Shown piece by piece: positions 16,945 through 24,611 of a stretch of 64,000 bases of DNA. Under the pieces are notes generated by a model. The model was not told where the DNA came from and searched no databases. It saw only the letters and a program-made list of their open reading frames with translations. Position 1 is the first letter of the stretch; every line of letters begins with the position of its first letter. The stretch spans positions 1-64,000 of the forward strand of contig JAFTLT010000012.1 in NCBI GenBank assembly GCA_017452785.1, given 5' to 3'. This DNA comes from Clostridia bacterium. Lineage in GTDB: Bacteria; Bacillota; Clostridia; Oscillospirales; Acutalibacteraceae. The translations under genes were made by a program, and so were the position numbers.

Positions 16945-18282
16945 ATGACAACACCGATATGTGATTTTGTGTCACGGTATGCGGGTGAGGGTACTCTGCG
17001 ACTTCACATGCCCGGCCACAAAGGAAAATCTGTGCTCGGCTTTGAAGACAGAGACATAACAGAAATTAAGGGTGCCGACTCTCTTTATGAGGCGGAGGGC
17101 ATAATAGCCGAGAGCGAAAAAAACGCATCTGAAGTTTTCGGCTGCAAAACATATTACAGCACAGAGGGTTCATCGCAGTGCATAAGGGCAATGCTTTATC
17201 TTGTTTGTCTCTATGCCGAGTCCCTTGGCAGAAAGCCTCTGATATTTGCTGCAAGGAATGTGCATAAAACCTTTCTTTCGGCAGCTGCACTGATTGGCTT
17301 TGATGTTAAGTGGCTTTACAGAAAAAACTGTAACTATCTTTCCTCTTCACCAAGTGAATATATGCTTGATAAGGCACTCAGCAGTGCAGAAGAAAAGCCC
17401 GTAGCTGTTTATGTGACATCACCTGATTATCTTGGCGAAATGGCTGACATAAGAGCTTTAAGTGAGGCCTGCAAAAAACACGGCGTGCTTCTCATAGTTG
17501 ATAATGCACACGGTGCATACCTTAAGTTTATGGGTGAAAGCATGCACCCTATAGATCTTGGCGCTGACATCTGCTGTGACTCAGCACATAAAACTCTTAG
17601 CGTTTTAACCGGGGGAGCTTATCTTCATATCAGTAGCTATTTGCCACCTTTATTTGAGGATAATGCTAAAAGAGCTCTTTCGCTTTTTGGTTCAACAAGT
17701 CCCTCATATCTTATTCTGCAGTCACTCGATAAGGCTAACGAATATCTTGCTTCTTCTTATAAAGTGGAGCTTGCGGATTTTGTCGGCAGAGTACGCAGTA
17801 TAAAGGAAAAACTGATAAATCACGGCTATAGCTTATATGGTGATGAATTTCTTAAAATAACTCTGTGCACCAAAAGATACGGCTATAGCGGTCAGGAGTT
17901 TGCCGACATTCTTCGTGGCAATGGGATAGAGCCCGAATTTGCCGACCCTGACTTTGTTTGTCTTATGCTCACACCGAGCCTTGATGAAAAGGATTTGCAA
18001 AAGCTTTGCGAAGTGCTTTTAGGCATAGAAATGAAGCCTGAGATAACACTTGGGTCACCGAAAATAGCTGCACACGAAAAGGTGACGGATATAAGAAGTG
18101 CAATGCTGTCTTTATGCGAAACTGTGCCTGTAGAAGAATGCGTTGGCAGAGTGCTTGCAGAGCCGTCGGTGGGCTGCCCTCCTGCAGTGCCCATTGTTAT
18201 GTGCGGTGAGAGAATAAGCGAAAATGACAAGGATGCATTTTTATATTACGGCATAAAGCAATGCAGTGTTATAAAAGAATAA
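16945..18282 (+). CDS. Orn/Lys/Arg decarboxylase-family PLP enzyme
   Basis: A 445-residue fold-type I PLP enzyme with the family start LRLHMPGHKGKS, VDNAHGAYL for the cofactor Asp and the PLP lysine K216 in SAHKTLSVLTGG. It lacks the N-terminal response-regulator-like wing of the large E. coli enzymes, as in the Bacillus SpeA/YaaO-like short forms. Substrate (Arg, Lys or Orn) cannot be read off. ATG 16945 follows AGGTGA at 16934, directly after the SCIFF maturase stop, so it may be in the same transcript. A bidirectional hairpin follows. Confidence 0.85.
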   Translation: MTTPICDFVSRYAGEGTLRLHMPGHKGKSVLGFEDRDITEIKGADSLYEAEGIIAESEKNASEVFGCKTYYSTEGSSQCIRAMLYLVCLYAESLGRKPLIFAARNVHKTFLSAAALIGFDVKWLYRKNCNYLSSSPSEYMLDKALSSAEEKPVAVYVTSPDYLGEMADIRALSEACKKHGVLLIVDNAHGAYLKFMGESMHPIDLGADICCDSAHKTLSVLTGGAYLHISSYLPPLFEDNAKRALSLFGSTSPSYLILQSLDKANEYLASSYKVELADFVGRVRSIKEKLINHGYSLYGDEFLKITLCTKRYGYSGQEFADILRGNGIEPEFADPDFVCLMLTPSLDEKDLQKLCEVLLGIEMKPEITLGSPKIAAHEKVTDIRSAMLSLCETVPVEECVGRVLAEPSVGCPPAVPIVMCGERISENDKDAFLYYGIKQCSVIKE

Positions 18283-18290
18283 ATATAAAT

Positions 18291-18320
18291 GCCTCACCCG
18301 TTCTGAGTGAGGCAAATTTT
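18291..18320. terminator. Bidirectional terminator between convergent units
   Basis: gcctcac (18291-18297) pairs with gtgaggc (18307-18313). aaattttgtttt follows on + and atttatattt on the minus strand. It separates the + strand decarboxylase from the minus-strand peptide cluster. Confidence 0.7.
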
Positions 18321-18323
18321 GTT

Positions 18324-18428
18324 TTACACAAGCTCTGTGGGCCAACCTTCTGTGTTGATACCGTTATTTTTAAGAATTGCTACAACGAGCTTGAAAATGT
18401 TGTTGATTAAATTTGAAATGAAACCCAT
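18324..18428 (-). CDS. Small amphipathic peptide 1 (34 aa)
   Basis: Encodes MGFISNLINNIFKLVVAILK followed by NNGINTEGWPTELV. AAAGGAG lies 9 nt upstream of the ATG and a near-consensus promoter lies further up. Residues 3-19 form a helix with hydrophobics at 3/4, 7/8, 11, 14/15 and 18/19, so amphipathic. A Gly at 23 is followed by a polar tail with Pro near the end. It shares M1, F3, I/L4, I11, I18, L19, G23, a hydrophobic at 24 and N/D at 25 with the next two genes, without gaps. No cysteine and no cleavable signal. The function is unknown to me. Candidates are a signalling peptide, a membrane-active peptide or a small regulatory membrane protein. Confidence 0.75.
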   Translation of the reverse strand: MGFISNLINNIFKLVVAILKNNGINTEGWPTELV

Positions 18429-18455
18429 AATGTTTTCTCCTTTTCTTTAATATCG

Positions 18456-18470
18456 TGTGAATTTATCACA
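18456..18470 (-). promoter_or_regulatory. Inverted repeat TGTGA-N5-TCACA over the predicted start of transcription
   Basis: Reads the same on both strands in its 5-bp arms and lies just downstream of the -10 of the peptide 1 promoter. A sister element with 6-nt spacing occurs at peptide 2. It may be an operator for a CRP/FNR-superfamily regulator or a 5'-UTR hairpin. Confidence 0.45.
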
Positions 18471-18475
18471 ACACC

Positions 18476-18504
18476 ATTGTACATAATATTTACATAAAAG
18501 TCAA
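18476..18504 (-). promoter_or_regulatory. Promoter of peptide 1
   Basis: On the minus strand: TTGACT (18504-18499), 17-nt spacer, TACAAT (18481-18476). It lies immediately beyond the terminator of peptide 2. Confidence 0.75.
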
Positions 18505-18506
18505 CA

Positions 18507-18538
18507 TAAAAAACAAACTCCGCTTTGAAGCGGAGTTT
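18507..18538 (-). terminator. Terminator of peptide 2
   Basis: aaactccgc (18515-18523) pairs with gcggagttt (18530-18538); on the minus strand the stem is followed by gttttttatg. Confidence 0.85.
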
Positions 18539-18551
18539 ATCTTTGCTTTAA

Positions 18552-18665
18552 TTATTCAGCGGGGAAAAGGTCTTCGTTGAATGCTGTTACATCAACACCT
18601 GAAGCCTTGAGAATGCTCATAATCATGTCATAGATGCTTTCAAGAATGTTTTTGATGAAATTCAT
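18552..18665 (-). CDS. Small amphipathic peptide 2 (37 aa)
   Basis: Encodes MNFIKNILESIYDMIMSILK followed by ASGVDVTAFNEDLFPAE. ACGGAGG precedes the ATG. It is paralogous to the flanking peptides along residues 1-25 (F3, I4, N6, I11, I18, L19, K20, G23, V24, D25) and diverges in an acidic tail containing Pro. Net negative, with an amphipathic helix at 3-19. It is monocistronic with its own promoter and terminator. No family name is recognised. Confidence 0.78.
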   Translation of the reverse strand: MNFIKNILESIYDMIMSILKASGVDVTAFNEDLFPAE

Positions 18666-18691
18666 TTTAGTATCCTCCGTAATTAAATTTC

Positions 18692-18709
18692 TTGTGAATG
18701 TTTTCACAA
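18692..18709 (-). promoter_or_regulatory. Inverted repeat TTGTGA-N6-TCACAA at the peptide 2 start of transcription
   Basis: A perfect 6-bp-arm palindrome just downstream of the -10. It matches the CRP/FNR-superfamily spacing TGTGA-N6-TCACA; the analogous site at peptide 1 has N5. At this position a bound protein would repress. Confidence 0.5.
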
Positions 18710-18713
18710 TTCA

Positions 18714-18741
18714 ATTTTACACATATTCCATAAAAAGTCAA
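18714..18741 (-). promoter_or_regulatory. Promoter of peptide 2
   Basis: On the minus strand: TTGACT (18741-18736), 16-nt spacer, TAAAAT (18719-18714). The spacer begins TTTTATG, close to TTTATG in the peptide 1 promoter, consistent with duplication of the whole unit. Confidence 0.7.
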
Positions 18742-18770
18742 TAACTTTTTTTCATTGTTAACAATTTGAG

Positions 18771-18799
18771 TAAAAAAATAAGCCCTGCCGGAGCAAGGC
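18771..18799 (-). terminator. Terminator of peptide 3
   Basis: gccctgc (18782-18788) pairs with gcaaggc (18793-18799) with one G-U; on the minus strand it is followed by ttattttttta. Confidence 0.85.
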
Positions 18800-18813
18800 C
18801 TATCAGTAGGCGA

Positions 18814-18939
18814 TTATTCGCCTTCTTTTTCTGTTGTGGGAATTTCACCGGGAACTCTGTCGGTGTTAAGACCAAAGAAGTTGAGAATGTCAAGAACGAA
18901 CTTAACGATTGCGTTGTAAAATTCAGTTAAAAAATCCAT
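18814..18939 (-). CDS. Small amphipathic peptide 3 (41 aa)
   Basis: Encodes MDFLTEFYNAIVKFVLDILN followed by a 21-residue tail ending TTEKEGE. CGGAGG lies upstream of ATG 18939; a longer in-frame extension to 19023 crosses the promoter and has no ribosome binding site. It is the third gap-free family member (F3, L4, I11, I18, L19, G23, L24, N25, T26 shared with peptide 1). It has the longest and most acidic tail of the three. Function is unknown. Confidence 0.78.
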   Translation of the reverse strand: MDFLTEFYNAIVKFVLDILNFFGLNTDRVPGEIPTTEKEGE

Positions 18940-18972
18940 AGTGTTTTCCTCCGAGAAAATTATTGTAATAAT

Positions 18973-19001
18973 ATGATAACTCTTTTTTATCAAGTTGTCA
19001 A
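18973..19001 (-). promoter_or_regulatory. Promoter of peptide 3
   Basis: On the minus strand: TTGACA (19001-18996), 17-nt spacer, TATCAT (18978-18973). The spacer and -10 hold an inverted repeat TGATAA-N7-TTATCA. The TGTGA palindrome of the other two is absent. Confidence 0.65.
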
Positions 19002-19070
19002 CCTTATGCAAAATATTTAACATTTAAAACATTTAAACAAGATGACTGGTTTCAATTTTCTTAAAAGCTA

Positions 19071-19099
19071 TTGTATTTTTTTATTAATTATAGTACAAT
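19071..19099 (+). promoter_or_regulatory. Promoter of the helicase gene
   Basis: TTGTAT (19071-19076), 17-nt spacer, TACAAT (19094-19099). It is divergent from peptide 3. Confidence 0.55.
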
Positions 19100-19134
19100 T
19101 CATAATGTATGACTATATAATAATGAGGTAAAAA

Positions 19135-21540
19135 ATGGCAGATAAAGAATTTTTAGATTTAAGACGAAAAATAATTGAAAAAGACTTTCAGCATATGAAT
19201 GATAAGCAGAAGCAGGCTATCTTTCAGGTTAAGGGTCCTGTGCTCATTCTGGCAGGTGCAGGCAGCGGAAAGACAACGGTTATTGTTAACAGAATTGCAA
19301 ATATAGTTAAATACGGCAACGCATATAACAGCAAAGAGTGTGCCTTTGAGCCGTCAGTTCACGACCTTCGCAGCATGAGAGCATATCTTGACGGTGATGA
19401 GAGTGTGCTCTTTGATATAGAGGATTTGCTTTCAGTTGAGCCTGCAAGACCTTGGCAGATTCTTGCCATCACCTTCACCAATAAGGCTGCAAACGAGCTT
19501 AAAGAGCGTCTTGAAAAAATGCTTGGTGAAGAAGCAAAAGACATATGGGCTTCAACCTTCCATTCATCTTGTGTTCGCATACTTCGCCGTGACGGTGAGG
19601 TTTTAGGCTACACAAAGCATTTCACCATTTATGACACAGATGACACCAAGCGTCTTATCAAGGAATGTCAGAGACAGCTTAATATTTCTGATAACACTAT
19701 TTCATATAAGGCAATTATAGGTGAAATCAGCCGTGCAAAGGATAACCTTATTTCCCCGGCAGAGTACGAGAAAAAGGCAGCAAACGAAAAAGACTCACGA
19801 ATGCAGAAAATAGCTGCCTGCTATAAGATGTATCAGAGTGAAATGAAAAAAGCCGATGCAATGGACTTTGACGATATTATTGTCAACACTGTTAACCTTC
19901 TTGAAAAATATGACGATGTAAGAGAATATTATCAGAAAAAGTTTAAATATATTATGGTCGACGAATATCAGGACACCAACCATGCACAGTATAAGCTGAC
20001 GGAGCTGCTTGCAGGCATGCACAGAAACATATGCGTTGTGGGTGACGATGACCAGAGCATTTACCGTTTCAGAGGTGCAACCATTGAGAATATCCTCTCA
20101 TTTGAGCATCGCTATGCAGAAAGCCAGATTATCCGTCTTGAGCAGAACTACCGTTCCACACAGACAATACTTGACGTAGCCAATGAGGTTATCTCAAACA
20201 ATCACAAGCGTAAGGGCAAGAGTCTGTGGACATCTAATCCGGGCGGTGACAAGGTTGTGGTGAACACTGCCTATGATGAAAGCGACGAGGCTAAATTTAT
20301 AGCTGACACAATTGAAGAAAATGTTGCTTCAGGCAAATTCGGCTTCAGTGACCATGCAGTGCTTTACAGAATGAATGCACAGTCAAACTTTATTGAAAAG
20401 GTTCTTGTCAGAGCAGGTATTCCCTACCGGATTATCGGCGGTCACCGTTTCTATGAAAGACAGGAAATAAGGGATGCTATTGCATATCTGACTGTTGTTA
20501 ATAACCCCAGTGACAATATAAGGCTTCGCCGAATAGTCAATATTCCTAAAAGAGGTATAGGCGAGGCAACACTCAATAAAGCTGCAGAAATTTCAACAGG
20601 TCTTGGCATAAGTATGTTTGAGGTCTTCAAGCAGTCTGAGGAATTTGATGCTCTGAGAAGAAGTGCCAAAAAGCTCATAGCCTTCACTCAGATGATTGAG
20701 GAGCTTCGTGAAAGCCTTGACAAGGTGCCTCTTGATGAGCTTTTCACAGAGATTATTCACAAAACTCAGTATCTCGGTCACCTTCGTCTTGATAAAGAAA
20801 AGGGCGAAGAAAGAGAAGAAAACATCTACGAGCTTATCTCAAACCTTAAAACCTATGAGCAGGAAAATGAGGAAGCAACACTTTCGGGCTTCCTTGAGGA
20901 AGTTGCTCTTATGACAGACATTGACAATTATAACGCTCAGACTGATGCTGTTGTACTTATGACAATTCACTCTGCCAAGGGTCTTGAGTTCCCCGTTGTT
21001 TTCCTTCCGGGTATGGAAGAGGGCATTTTCCCCGGCATACAGAGTATGTATAGCCCCGACGATATTGAAGAGGAAAGACGACTTGCCTATGTCGGCATCA
21101 CAAGAGCTAAGCGTAATCTTTATATTTCCCACGCAAACCTTCGCATGCTCTTTGGTACCACCTCAAGAAACCTGCCCTCAAGATTTCTTGTTGAAGTGCC
21201 TGAGGCTCTCATTGAGAGAACGGGCAGACGTGACACCTCACAGATGAATAACTATTCACAGCCCACAAGAGCAGATGCTGATTTCGAGCGTTCACAGGGC
21301 TATTCAAGATATATGGGCACAGGCTATCTTTCAAAAATCAAGCAGCAGTCACAGCCTAAAAAAGAGGAGCTTCCCAAGCTTAGCTTCAGTGTGGGCGACA
21401 CAGTCATCCACAAGGTTTTCGGTCAGGGTGTTATACTCTCAAGCAAGCCTATGGGCAACGACTCAATGCTTGAAATAGCCTTTGAAAAAGCGGGCACTAA
21501 AAAGCTTATGGCAAATTACGCCAAGCTTGAAAAGAAATAA
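19135..21540 (+). CDS. pcrA: PcrA/UvrD-type ATP-dependent DNA helicase
   Basis: An 801-residue superfamily 1A 3'-5' helicase for repair and for clearing transcription-replication conflicts. Motifs: Q-motif MNDKQKQAI, Walker A AGAGSGKTT (~residues 40-48), ITFTNKAANEL (~112), VDEYQDTN, GDDDQSIYRFRGA, LEQNYRST, TIHSAKGLEFPVVFLPG and AYVGITRAK. Between motifs I and Ia there is a ~40-45 residue acidic insertion (about 65-108) absent from Bacillus PcrA. The C-terminus (VGDTVIHKVFGQGVI) is the Tudor-like RNA-polymerase-binding module. GAGG precedes the ATG. The next gene is 13 nt away. Confidence 0.92.
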   Translation: MADKEFLDLRRKIIEKDFQHMNDKQKQAIFQVKGPVLILAGAGSGKTTVIVNRIANIVKYGNAYNSKECAFEPSVHDLRSMRAYLDGDESVLFDIEDLLSVEPARPWQILAITFTNKAANELKERLEKMLGEEAKDIWASTFHSSCVRILRRDGEVLGYTKHFTIYDTDDTKRLIKECQRQLNISDNTISYKAIIGEISRAKDNLISPAEYEKKAANEKDSRMQKIAACYKMYQSEMKKADAMDFDDIIVNTVNLLEKYDDVREYYQKKFKYIMVDEYQDTNHAQYKLTELLAGMHRNICVVGDDDQSIYRFRGATIENILSFEHRYAESQIIRLEQNYRSTQTILDVANEVISNNHKRKGKSLWTSNPGGDKVVVNTAYDESDEAKFIADTIEENVASGKFGFSDHAVLYRMNAQSNFIEKVLVRAGIPYRIIGGHRFYERQEIRDAIAYLTVVNNPSDNIRLRRIVNIPKRGIGEATLNKAAEISTGLGISMFEVFKQSEEFDALRRSAKKLIAFTQMIEELRESLDKVPLDELFTEIIHKTQYLGHLRLDKEKGEEREENIYELISNLKTYEQENEEATLSGFLEEVALMTDIDNYNAQTDAVVLMTIHSAKGLEFPVVFLPGMEEGIFPGIQSMYSPDDIEEERRLAYVGITRAKRNLYISHANLRMLFGTTSRNLPSRFLVEVPEALIERTGRRDTSQMNNYSQPTRADADFERSQGYSRYMGTGYLSKIKQQSQPKKEELPKLSFSVGDTVIHKVFGQGVILSSKPMGNDSMLEIAFEKAGTKKLMANYAKLEKK

Positions 21541-21553
21541 AGGAGCGACTTTT

Positions 21554-23155
21554 ATGAAAAAGACATTCAAAGCGGCAATTTCCCTTATCCTCACAGTTAT
21601 TCTTGTTTTCTGTACGCTTTCAGTTGCAGCAGCAAAGGAAGATGTGACCCCGGTTATAGTTGTCAGCGGTATGAACTCATTCCCTTTGACAAATGCTCAG
21701 GGTGAGCAGGTTTATCCCCCTTCAGGTGACAAAATCACAAGCCTTGTTATGGATAACATAAAGCCTCTTTTAGGCTTTCTTGCCACAGGTGACTGGCAGA
21801 AATTAGGCGACGAAATCATCTATGATGTTTACGAAGACCTTTTCAATGAGATAGTCTGTGATGAAAAGGGCAACTCCGTAAATGAAATCAAGACCTCAAT
21901 CTTCCCCAAGAGTGTTGACAATTATCCTGATGTGTTTGCAGGCGGTGAAGAAACCGAAGACGAAATCGGCATAGTCAAGGGTCTTATTGAGGATATCGGC
22001 GGTGAGAATGTCTATTTCTTTAACTATGACTGGCGTCTTGACCCCATGAAGCACGCCGATGATCTTAATGCTTACATCGAAAATGTCAAAAAAGAAAAGG
22101 GCAGCCATAAGGTTACACTTATCCCCTGCAGCATGGGCGGCACCGTAACAAACTCCTACCTTTATAAATACGGTAACGGCAGTGTCAATAAGGTTATTTA
22201 TGCAATGACAGCCATTCAGGGGCTTGATGCTGTGGGTGAGGTTTTCCACAGAAATATTGATGTTGATGTTGATGTGCTTATGGCTTATCTTTTCTCAATG
22301 CAGAGAGACGACCTTGCTATGCAGATTCTTATGTCGGCTCTGGCTTCATTTACAGAGGTTACTCCCGCAATAACAAAGTGGATGGATTCATTTATTGACG
22401 AATCCCTTGATGAGCTCAATGACAGAGTTTATGATGAGCTTATGTGCATTTCTTTCGGCACTCTGCCGGGCTTCTGGTCACTTGTGCCTGACAGCTATTA
22501 TGATGAAGCTAAGGATATTTTCTTCGGCGGCAAGATAAACAAGACCTTCGAGAGTGTTATCGATAACTATCACTATAACGTGCAGGCAAGAGCCGAGGAA
22601 ATTATGAAATCAGCTGCCGATAACGGCACAGAAATTTATGTTCTCGCTTCCTACGGCTATGTGGGCGGCCCTTACACCAATAAGGCTATGAATCAGTCTG
22701 ACTGCCTTATTGAAACAGCAAATCAGAGCCTTTGGGCAACAACGGCTCTTTACGGTGAGAGCTTCTCAGAAGATTATGAAGCTATAGGTACGAAATGTGC
22801 TGATAAGAGCCATAACCATGTGTCCACTGACGGAATAATTGATGCTTCAACCTGCGGCTTCCCTGAAAACACATGGTTCATTAAGTATAATAAGCATGTG
22901 GGCATGCCTTGCGGCACAGACTGTCAGAAGCTGATGACCTATCTTGTTACAAGCGAAAGCTATGTAAATGTTCATTCCGACGAAAGCTATCCTCAGTTTA
23001 TGTCACTTAATAAAAACACAGGCAAGCTCACAAGCCTCACAGGTGACGAAATAAATGCTGATATAACAAGCGGCAAAAGTGGCTTCTTTATGAGACTTGT
23101 TGAAATATTCAGAAACATTTACATAAATATCTGCACTCTTTTTGACCGTGGATAA
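21554..23155 (+). CDS. Exported LCAT-like alpha/beta hydrolase (lipase/esterase)
   Basis: A 533-residue protein with a signal peptide (cleavage near residue 27, after VAAA) and the lecithin:cholesterol acyltransferase-like fold. Evidence: PVIVVSGMNS near the mature N-terminus, FFNYDWRLDPMKHADDLNAY (YDWR is an LCAT-family hallmark), and the nucleophile elbow IPCSMGGTV with Ser193, in which the usual first Gly/Ala of the elbow is Pro. A late HVSTDGIID could supply the catalytic His. It ends in a hydrophobic amphipathic tail (FMRLVEIFRNIYINICTLF). It probably acts on lipids or esters outside the membrane; the substrate is unknown. AAGGAG precedes ATG 21554, 13 nt after pcrA. Confidence 0.72.
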   Translation: MKKTFKAAISLILTVILVFCTLSVAAAKEDVTPVIVVSGMNSFPLTNAQGEQVYPPSGDKITSLVMDNIKPLLGFLATGDWQKLGDEIIYDVYEDLFNEIVCDEKGNSVNEIKTSIFPKSVDNYPDVFAGGEETEDEIGIVKGLIEDIGGENVYFFNYDWRLDPMKHADDLNAYIENVKKEKGSHKVTLIPCSMGGTVTNSYLYKYGNGSVNKVIYAMTAIQGLDAVGEVFHRNIDVDVDVLMAYLFSMQRDDLAMQILMSALASFTEVTPAITKWMDSFIDESLDELNDRVYDELMCISFGTLPGFWSLVPDSYYDEAKDIFFGGKINKTFESVIDNYHYNVQARAEEIMKSAADNGTEIYVLASYGYVGGPYTNKAMNQSDCLIETANQSLWATTALYGESFSEDYEAIGTKCADKSHNHVSTDGIIDASTCGFPENTWFIKYNKHVGMPCGTDCQKLMTYLVTSESYVNVHSDESYPQFMSLNKNTGKLTSLTGDEINADITSGKSGFFMRLVEIFRNIYINICTLFDRG

Positions 23156-23174
23156 TTACTGAAAGGGGAACCTT

Positions 23175-24530
23175 ATGATACTTTATAATGTTAAAAATTA
23201 CGGAGCTGTGGCTGACGGTGTAACCGACGACGGCGAGGCTATACAGAAGGCTATTGACGACTGTGCGTCAAAGGGCGGCGGCAGAGTAGTGCTTGAAAGC
23301 GGTAACTACTATAGCCATTCAGTTGCACTTAAAGAAAACGTTGAGCTTCATCTGCAGAAGGGAGCTACTCTCAAAGCAAGCAGTGATATTGATTCCTACA
23401 TCAGACCCTGCGAAACAATCAATGACCCGAAAACAGCCCTTGTTGGTAATCCTGTAACGGGTAAGCCTTCATTTGCATTTATTTACGGCTACGGTGCTCA
23501 CGGCTGCACAATCAGCGGTGAGGGTGTAATTGATGCCAATTGCTACGCTTTTGTAGAAAGAAAAAGTCAGTATTATGTTACGGGCAATTTCTACCCCAGA
23601 CCAACAGTTATCTATATCGAAAATTCCAACCACATCACCGTTAAGGATGTCACAATAAAGGATGCACCCTTCTGGACTCTTCATCCTGCAGGCTGTGACG
23701 ATGTGCTCATTTCAAATATAAGAATTCTCAACCCCATTGATGTTGCAAACAGTGACGGCATTGACCCTGACCACTGTTCAAATGTGAGAATACTGGGCTG
23801 TCATGTTGTCTGCGCTGATGACTGCATCTGTCTCAAGGCTTCAAAGGGCAACAGTGAATACGGTCCGACTGAGAATGTTATCATCAGCGGCTGCACACTC
23901 ACTTCCACTTCGGCTGCTATCAAAATCGGTACTGAGGGAGTGGGCGACTTCAGAAATGTTATCGTTTCCGACTGCACTATCTCAAAGTCAAACAGAGGCA
24001 TTTCAATTCAGATAAGAGACGGCGGCAATGTTGAGAATGTGTCTTTCAGCAACATCATCATCGAAACAAGACGCTTCTGTCCCGATTGGTGGGGCAGTGC
24101 AGAGCCTATAGCAATCACTGCTTTCAGACGTGATGAAAACACTGTCTGCGGTCACATTAAAAATATCCGCTTCAATAACATCACCTGCAAGGGTGAAAAC
24201 GGTGTGCTCGTTCACGGCACAAAGGATAACCCCATTGAGGATGTGCACTTTGAAAATGTGCAGGTTACACTTGACAAAACCTCAAAGTGGGATTGCGGAC
24301 TTTATGACCTTCGTCCTGCAATTGATTACGGTCTGACAGACAGCAAAAATTCCTGTTTCCACATTAAAAATGCTGTCAATGTCACAATCGAAAAGTCCAC
24401 GGCAGGGTACAAAAACATCTGCAAGGATTATGCACACGGTCTTTATGCCGAAAATGTTAAGGGTCTTGATATGATCCGCTTTAAGTGCGAAAGTGCTTCA
24501 GAGGAATATGAAAGCATAAAAATAATTTAA
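23175..24530 (+). CDS. Glycoside hydrolase family 28 (polygalacturonase-like)
   Basis: A 451-residue right-handed beta-helix enzyme. The start YNVKNYGAVADGVTDDGEAI is typical of pectin-degrading parallel beta-helix proteins. Catalytic-type motifs are NSDGIDPDHCSNV and CADDCICLKASKG (acidic residues of GH28), followed by KIGTEGVGDF. No signal peptide, so it probably acts inside the cell on imported oligogalacturonides or related oligosaccharides; the exact linkage is not evident. AAGGGG precedes the ATG. No transporter or other pectin gene is adjacent, so context gives no pathway. Confidence 0.85.
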   Translation: MILYNVKNYGAVADGVTDDGEAIQKAIDDCASKGGGRVVLESGNYYSHSVALKENVELHLQKGATLKASSDIDSYIRPCETINDPKTALVGNPVTGKPSFAFIYGYGAHGCTISGEGVIDANCYAFVERKSQYYVTGNFYPRPTVIYIENSNHITVKDVTIKDAPFWTLHPAGCDDVLISNIRILNPIDVANSDGIDPDHCSNVRILGCHVVCADDCICLKASKGNSEYGPTENVIISGCTLTSTSAAIKIGTEGVGDFRNVIVSDCTISKSNRGISIQIRDGGNVENVSFSNIIIETRRFCPDWWGSAEPIAITAFRRDENTVCGHIKNIRFNNITCKGENGVLVHGTKDNPIEDVHFENVQVTLDKTSKWDCGLYDLRPAIDYGLTDSKNSCFHIKNAVNVTIEKSTAGYKNICKDYAHGLYAENVKGLDMIRFKCESASEEYESIKII

Positions 24531-24549
24531 GAAAAAAGCCAAAAAAGAC

Positions 24550-24578
24550 TTTACACTTAAGGTTATATTTAGTAAAAT
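24550..24578 (+). promoter_or_regulatory. Promoter of the pyrH-frr unit
   Basis: TTTACA (24550-24555), 17-nt spacer, TAAAAT (24573-24578), 33 nt before the pyrH ATG. Confidence 0.6.
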
Positions 24579-24611
24579 GGTGTAAAAGGAATATATCGGA
24601 GGAATTTAATT

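Noticed and set aside
18940-19023. 28-residue N-terminal extension of peptide 3
   Set aside because: It spans the promoter and Shine-Dalgarno site; the start at 18939 aligns with the paralogues.
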